A stretch of DNA of 64,000 bases from Micromonospora sp. WMMA1363 (lineage in GTDB: Bacteria; Actinomycetota; Actinomycetes; Mycobacteriales; Micromonosporaceae), in NCBI RefSeq assembly GCF_030345795.1, contig NZ_JAUALB010000001.1, positions 3,030,001-3,094,000 of the forward strand, given 5' to 3'. Shown here one piece after another: positions 59,906 through 64,000 of this stretch; position 1 is the stretch's first letter, and each line of letters opens with the position of its first letter. Position numbers and translations under genes: made by a program. Below the pieces are notes generated by a model. It had not been told where the DNA came from. It saw nothing but the letters and a program-made list of their open reading frames with translations, and made no database searches.

Positions 59906-61312
59906 GTGATCTACCGCTGGCACCACCCGCCGTCTGATCCGGCTCCGGAACGCCTCTCCCGGTCGGGCCCAACGGATGATTCACTGCGTCGGAAACTGAC
60001 GTTCGGCGCCGCCGCAATCTGCATTTTCACGTCGCAGCTCGACTTCTTCGCGCTCAGCCTTGCGCTACCACGAATGGCGCAAGAGCTTGACGTCTCCACG
60101 ACAAACCTGCACTGGGTGATCAGCGGCTACATGATCGCGGTGGGTGCGTTCCTGGTTCCGGCCGGCCGACTTGGTGACATCTTCGGCCGCAAACGTATCC
60201 TCATCGTAGGGCTCACCATTTTCGGTCTGGCATCTCTCGGGGGCGGACTCAGCCCGAACGCGAACACGGTTATCGCTTTCCGGCTGGTGCAGGGTATCGG
60301 TGCGGGCACACTGGTGCCGCTCAGTATCGCCGTCATCACGGACGCCTTTCCGCATGAGCGGAACAAGCAGGTGATCGGCAACGCATTGGGTGTCGGAGCA
60401 TTGGCAATGGCACTGGGACCGCTGTTCGGGGGCGTGGCCGTGGAGCTGATCGGGTGGCGAGTCATCCTGCTCACGAACGTCTCACTAAGCGCCATCGCCA
60501 TCGCGCTCGTCACCGTCGGGGTGCGAGAGTCACGCGACCCGACCGCGGCCCGCTCGATCGATCTTCCCGGCCTTTTCATGCTATCGGGAGGGATCAGCGC
60601 CGTCACCTACGCCGTCGACCGCGCGAACGCCTGGCGCGTCACCGAAGTAGTCGGTATGGCCGCGATCGGGCTACTGCTGCTGGGCGGTTTCGTGTTGCGC
60701 GAACGACACGCGAAGAATCCCATGATCAAGCTTACCCTGTTTCGGAACACCTGCTTTGTCGTCACCACCACCATGGCAATGATTGCCAATGTCGCGTTCA
60801 GCGTCGCAATCTTTTCGATCACGCTCTACCTCCAGCAGGTCAAGGGATACTCTCCCGCCATCGCGGGCGTGATCTTCCTGGCCGCCACCGTTGCCGGCAC
60901 CGTGGCCGGTCCACTCACGGGCCGGCTGGGCGCGCGGTACAACATCCCCCGCACGATCGCCGCCGCGACGGCCCTCGGCGCCGTCGGGCTGCTCCTGCTC
61001 TCGATCGAAGGCGGTCTGGGGCCCTACCTCCCCGGACTCGCGCTGGTCGGGCTCTGCTTCGGCATCGGCTACCAGATGGCCACCGTCGGAACCCAGACGA
61101 TCGTCAAGACCCGACTCGTGGGAGAGGCCTCCGGCGTCACTCTCACGATCGTCACCGGCCTCGCCGGCCTGGGGGTCGCGGCCATCGCCATGTTGATCGA
61201 GGTCAGCTCGACGATGTCCGATCTCGGCGGCGGCATCGCCACGTCCCTGCGCTGGATCGCGGTCACGAGCGCCCTGGTATCGGCGGCTATCGTCGGAATC
61301 TGGCGCACATGA
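59906..61312 (+). CDS. DHA2-family (EmrB/QacA-type) MFS exporter, copy 2
   Basis: A 468-residue protein with about 14 transmembrane helices, motif-A region LVPAGRLGDIFGRKRILIVG and a motif-C-like NALGVGALAMALGPLFGG. It is a clear paralogue of the exporter at 42481-43896 and shares its composition. The start GTG has no obvious Shine-Dalgarno, consistent with a leaderless or weak start. Substrate unknown; drug or metabolite efflux is inferred from the family. Confidence 0.88.
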   Translation: MIYRWHHPPSDPAPERLSRSGPTDDSLRRKLTFGAAAICIFTSQLDFFALSLALPRMAQELDVSTTNLHWVISGYMIAVGAFLVPAGRLGDIFGRKRILIVGLTIFGLASLGGGLSPNANTVIAFRLVQGIGAGTLVPLSIAVITDAFPHERNKQVIGNALGVGALAMALGPLFGGVAVELIGWRVILLTNVSLSAIAIALVTVGVRESRDPTAARSIDLPGLFMLSGGISAVTYAVDRANAWRVTEVVGMAAIGLLLLGGFVLRERHAKNPMIKLTLFRNTCFVVTTTMAMIANVAFSVAIFSITLYLQQVKGYSPAIAGVIFLAATVAGTVAGPLTGRLGARYNIPRTIAAATALGAVGLLLLSIEGGLGPYLPGLALVGLCFGIGYQMATVGTQTIVKTRLVGEASGVTLTIVTGLAGLGVAAIAMLIEVSSTMSDLGGGIATSLRWIAVTSALVSAAIVGIWRT

Positions 61313-61408
61313 GCACCACCGCGCGAGGGCACACGCCCTGAACCCTGGCGACCTGTCGGCGGGCCGCATCTCGGCGGCGCATCTGCGCACCCGCGAGCGG
61401 CGGCCGAG

Positions 61409-62095
61409 TCACCCGACGTCGTGGTCGGAAAGCCCGGCGTCGTGGACCAGCAGTGCGACCTGGACCCGGTTGTTCAGACCCAACTTGGACAGGATGCCGG
61501 ACACGTGCGTCTTGACAGTCGGGACGCTCAGGTAGAGCGAGGCCCCGATCTCCGCATTGGACCAGCCCCTGCCCACCGCGACCGCCACCTCGCGCTCGCG
61601 GTCGTTCAGCACGGCGAGGCGATCCCGGGCCGTCGCCCGCCGTCGATCGCGACCGGATCCGGCAACCCGGTCGATGAGGCGACGGGTCACCGCCGGGGAC
61701 AACACGGGCTCGCCCTGGGCGACCCGGCGGATCGCGGCCACGATCTCCGCTGGCGGGGTGTCTTTGAGCACGAACCCGGCGGCCCCGGCCCGCAGCGCCC
61801 GGACGACGTGTGCATCGGCGTCGAAGGTGGTCAGGATGATGACCTCCGGCGCGTTGGGTCGGGATCGCAGGGACTCGGTGGCGGACAGCCCGTCCATCAC
61901 CGGCATTCGGATGTCCATCAACACCACGTCGAGAGCGTGCCGGTCAACCAACTCCAGTGCCTGGGCGCCGTCGCCGGTCTCGGCGACCACGCGGACGTCG
62001 GCGGCTCGGCTCAGCATCATCACCAGCCCGCTGCGCACCAGCGGGTCGTCGTCAACAATCAGCACGCCGACCGGATCGGCTCCCGGAATGGTCAC
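61409..62095 (-). CDS. NarL/LuxR-family response regulator
   Basis: The 228-residue protein has a receiver domain with the phosphorylation aspartate in DVVLMDIRMPVMDGLSATE and acidic pair IVDDDPLV. The C-terminal LuxR helix-turn-helix is LNDREREVAVAVGRGWSNAE followed by SVPTVKTHVSGILSKLGL. Its ATG overlaps the sensor kinase stop as ATGA. The target is probably the divergent DUF4386 gene, an inference from position only. Confidence 0.93.
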   Translation of the reverse strand: MTIPGADPVGVLIVDDDPLVRSGLVMMLSRAADVRVVAETGDGAQALELVDRHALDVVLMDIRMPVMDGLSATESLRSRPNAPEVIILTTFDADAHVVRALRAGAAGFVLKDTPPAEIVAAIRRVAQGEPVLSPAVTRRLIDRVAGSGRDRRRATARDRLAVLNDREREVAVAVGRGWSNAEIGASLYLSVPTVKTHVSGILSKLGLNNRVQVALLVHDAGLSDHDVG

Positions 62096-63246
62096 GGCTG
62101 CCAGGGTAGCCAGGCCGAAAGCCGCCAGCCGCCGTCAGTCGTCGGCTCGTGCGACAGACGTCCGTTGGCCAACGTGACCCGCTCGGCCACACCGACCAGC
62201 CCCTGGCCGGGTGTCAGCGTGGCGACGGGCTCCCGGCCCGCGGCGGGGGCGTCGTTGTGCACCTCGACCGTCAGGCCATGGTCCGGCGCACCCGCCAGCC
62301 GGACGCGCACCTCGGCGCCCGGGGCGTGTTTACGAGCGTTGGTCAAGCCCTCCTGAACGATCCGGTAGGCGGTGCGTCCGACGCCCTGCGGAGCCGGTTC
62401 GCTCACGTCGGTGCTCAGGTCTACCCGCATCCCGGCCCGGCCCGACTCGGCGACCAGAACCGGAACGTCGACCAGGGTCGGCAGCGGCAGCTCACCCACC
62501 GGGGCGCGGAGGACACCGAGAACCTCTCGTAGGTCCTGCAACGCCTGGTGGGCGCTCTCCCGGATCACCCTGGCCGCGCGGTTGACCTCCTCGGGAGACG
62601 CGTCGGGGCAGAACTCCAACGCACCGGCGTGCACGCTCAACAACGACAGCCGGTGGCCGAGCAGATCGTGCATCTCCCTGGCGATCTCCTCTCGGGCGTG
62701 GTGCTGGGCCTGCTCGGCCCGCAACCGTGCCTCGGTCTCGGCGCGCACGGCACGGTCCCGTAACGCTTGCATGAGCTGTTGCCGGTGACGGACGAACAGT
62801 CCCCAGCCAACCACTCCACCCAGGACGACGATGCCGAACAGAAACGGAACGAGGTCATGCCCGGGTCGGAGCACCAGGTGCGAGAGAGGAGCGAGCAGAC
62901 TGCCGGCGAACACGATCGCGGTGGTCCGCGGCGAACGGCGCACCGCCACCGTGAAGAGTGCTACCACCAGGGCGATGGCCGCCAGATCCGTGAGGACTCC
63001 GACCGCCGTCAACGCTGTTGCCAGCGCCACCGGCCAACGCCGACGCAGCCACAGCCCAACGCAACCGAGTGCGCCGGCGATCTCGGGGAGGGCGAACAGC
63101 CATGCCGGCTCCGGCGGGCTGGCCGCCGTCAAGTCTGCGCCGGTAGCCAGTAGCCAGTAACCGCCGGCAAGCAGAAACAGCCCCGAGTCCACCAGCCAGT
63201 CCCGCGGGCGTCGCCGCCCCTCGGGCCGCGGCACCGAAGCGTTCAC
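62092..63246 (-). CDS. HisKA_3-type sensor histidine kinase
   Basis: The 384-residue protein has an N-terminal membrane part of four to five helices (residues ~20-140). The histidine box is EEIAREMHDLLGHRLSLLSV with the phosphorylated histidine, and an ATPase domain GRTAYRIVQEGLTNARKHAP ends GQGLVGVAERVTLANG. This is the kinase partner of the overlapping NarL-type regulator. GTG at 63246 is preferred; a longer start at 63324 adds an Arg-rich leader. No large extracellular domain, so the signal is likely membrane-related. Confidence 0.92.
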   Translation of the reverse strand: MNASVPRPEGRRRPRDWLVDSGLFLLAGGYWLLATGADLTAASPPEPAWLFALPEIAGALGCVGLWLRRRWPVALATALTAVGVLTDLAAIALVVALFTVAVRRSPRTTAIVFAGSLLAPLSHLVLRPGHDLVPFLFGIVVLGGVVGWGLFVRHRQQLMQALRDRAVRAETEARLRAEQAQHHAREEIAREMHDLLGHRLSLLSVHAGALEFCPDASPEEVNRAARVIRESAHQALQDLREVLGVLRAPVGELPLPTLVDVPVLVAESGRAGMRVDLSTDVSEPAPQGVGRTAYRIVQEGLTNARKHAPGAEVRVRLAGAPDHGLTVEVHNDAPAAGREPVATLTPGQGLVGVAERVTLANGRLSHEPTTDGGWRLSAWLPWQP

Positions 63247-63424
63247 CCCGGCTAGCCTACCGGCCGGGAGGGCTCGGTTACCCCGGCGACCGCGGTGATC
63301 GATACGAAGGTCGCACCGCTCCATACATTGGTCGGTCGCGAGCCCGCGGCACGGCGACGCCCGACGCGGGCCGCCATCCCGAAGCCCGATCCCCGCACCG
63401 GCCCTGCTCCCTAGCCTTCAAGAC

Positions 63425-64000
63425 ATGAACAAGACTGCTGACACCATCGATTGGTCGGATCCGACGCTCCAGACCCGTTCGACGGCAACGGCACGGCAGG
63501 CCAGGCTCGCCGGAGTGGGCTATCTCCTCGTCATCGCCGGCGGGCTGTTCGCCGAAGTGGCGGCGCGGGGATCGTTGATCGTGCCCGGCGACGCCGCAGC
63601 GACCGCCCGGGCGATCACCGACCACGAAACGCTGTGGCGCTGGGGGCTGGCTGTTCACCTCGTCTACCTGATCCCCGCCGTCGTGGTGAACGTGCTCGTC
63701 TCCGGCCTGTTCCGGATGGTTGCGCCGGCCCTCGCGCGCTCCGCGCTGGTGTTCGGCGTCACCGCGGTGACAGTCGAGGCGGTGAGCCTCCTTCACCTCT
63801 TCCTGCCGCTCGCCCTGATCGAGGAGACCGGCGCGGTCGCCGCCCTGAGTGACGGGCAGCAGCAGGCGCTGGTCTACCTCGCGACCCGCCTGTTCGCCAC
63901 CGGCTTCGCGTTCTCCCTGGTCTTCTTCGCCGGCTTCTGCGTGCTCGTGGGCTGGCTCATCCTGCGCTCCCGGTTGGTACCGCGGGTCTTCGGCGTGATG
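63425..64000 (+). CDS. DUF4386 membrane protein (partial, runs off window)
   Basis: The visible 192 residues begin MNKTADTIDWSDPTLQTRST and contain transmembrane helices typical of DUF4386 proteins (GVGYLLVIAGGLFAEVAARG, VHLVYLIPAVVVNVLVSGLF, FAFSLVFFAGFCVLVGWLIL). The 3' end is beyond the window. It is divergent from the two-component system with 178 bases between, so that system may control it. Function unknown. Confidence 0.85.
   Translation, partial: MNKTADTIDWSDPTLQTRSTATARQARLAGVGYLLVIAGGLFAEVAARGSLIVPGDAAATARAITDHETLWRWGLAVHLVYLIPAVVVNVLVSGLFRMVAPALARSALVFGVTAVTVEAVSLLHLFLPLALIEETGAVAALSDGQQQALVYLATRLFATGFAFSLVFFAGFCVLVGWLILRSRLVPRVFGVM

Overview
The window is a high-GC (about 70% by eye) actinobacterial chromosome segment, most likely from the Micromonosporaceae (Micromonospora/Salinispora group). 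The reasons are: a mycothiol deacetylase (MshB) and a mycoredoxin, a WhiB7-type regulator, an AdnA/AdnB recombination helicase-nuclease pair, an XRE-DUF5753/DUF397 pair, frequent GTG starts, and tightly packed genes with 4-base GTGA/ATGA overlaps. The gene order from the UPF0182 protein to AdnA (about 4.0-34.9 kb) resembles the mycobacterial whiB7-uvrD2-mrx1-nudC-adnBA neighbourhood. No prophage, CRISPR array or large biosynthetic cluster is visible.

Layout. 0-10.5 kb: end of a PRPP synthetase gene, purC, two tandem initiator tRNA genes with their own terminators, an ECF sigma factor with a coupled membrane partner, a UPF0182 membrane protein, a PDZ/S16 protease, a DUF2342 protein and a MobA-like protein. 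10.6-18.3 kb: YgjP-type metallopeptidase, a 55-residue zinc ribbon, an orphan E1-like (ThiF/cyclodehydratase-type) protein with a leader-binding-like N-terminus, an ABC1/UbiB kinase, whiB7 with an elaborate attenuator leader, uvrD2 and mycoredoxin. 18.3-27.8 kb: MFS exporter, XRE/DUF397 pair, NudC, two M16 peptidases joined by a tandem start-site repeat, a DEAD-box helicase and a cold-shock protein. 28-39 kb: adnB-adnA, two LOG-family proteins, dapE and dapD, with a second copy of the start-site repeat in front of dapD. 39.3-47.8 kb: a large membrane hydrolase-like protein, a decayed D-Ala-D-Ala carboxypeptidase, a DHA2 exporter, tyrA, dapC, fdxA and a GNAT protein. 48-49.3 kb: an IS110-family insertion sequence. 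49.4-64 kb: two small membrane proteins, mshB, a DPP-IV-like peptidase, an sdhCAB operon, a MutT-like gene, a second DHA2 exporter, and a NarL-type two-component system divergent from a DUF4386 gene cut by the window edge.

How genes work together. dapC, dapD and dapE serve the succinylase route to meso-diaminopimelate/lysine. mshB and mycoredoxin belong to mycothiol redox physiology. adnAB and uvrD2 act in DNA repair. whiB7 is expected to control antibiotic tolerance through a leader ORF, an antiterminator and a terminator that can all be read in the sequence. The most unusual signal is a family of tandem repeats that each carry a start codon, a micro-ORF and a Shine-Dalgarno sequence for the next unit. 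They sit directly in front of (and, for one M16 gene, inside) the start of downstream genes.
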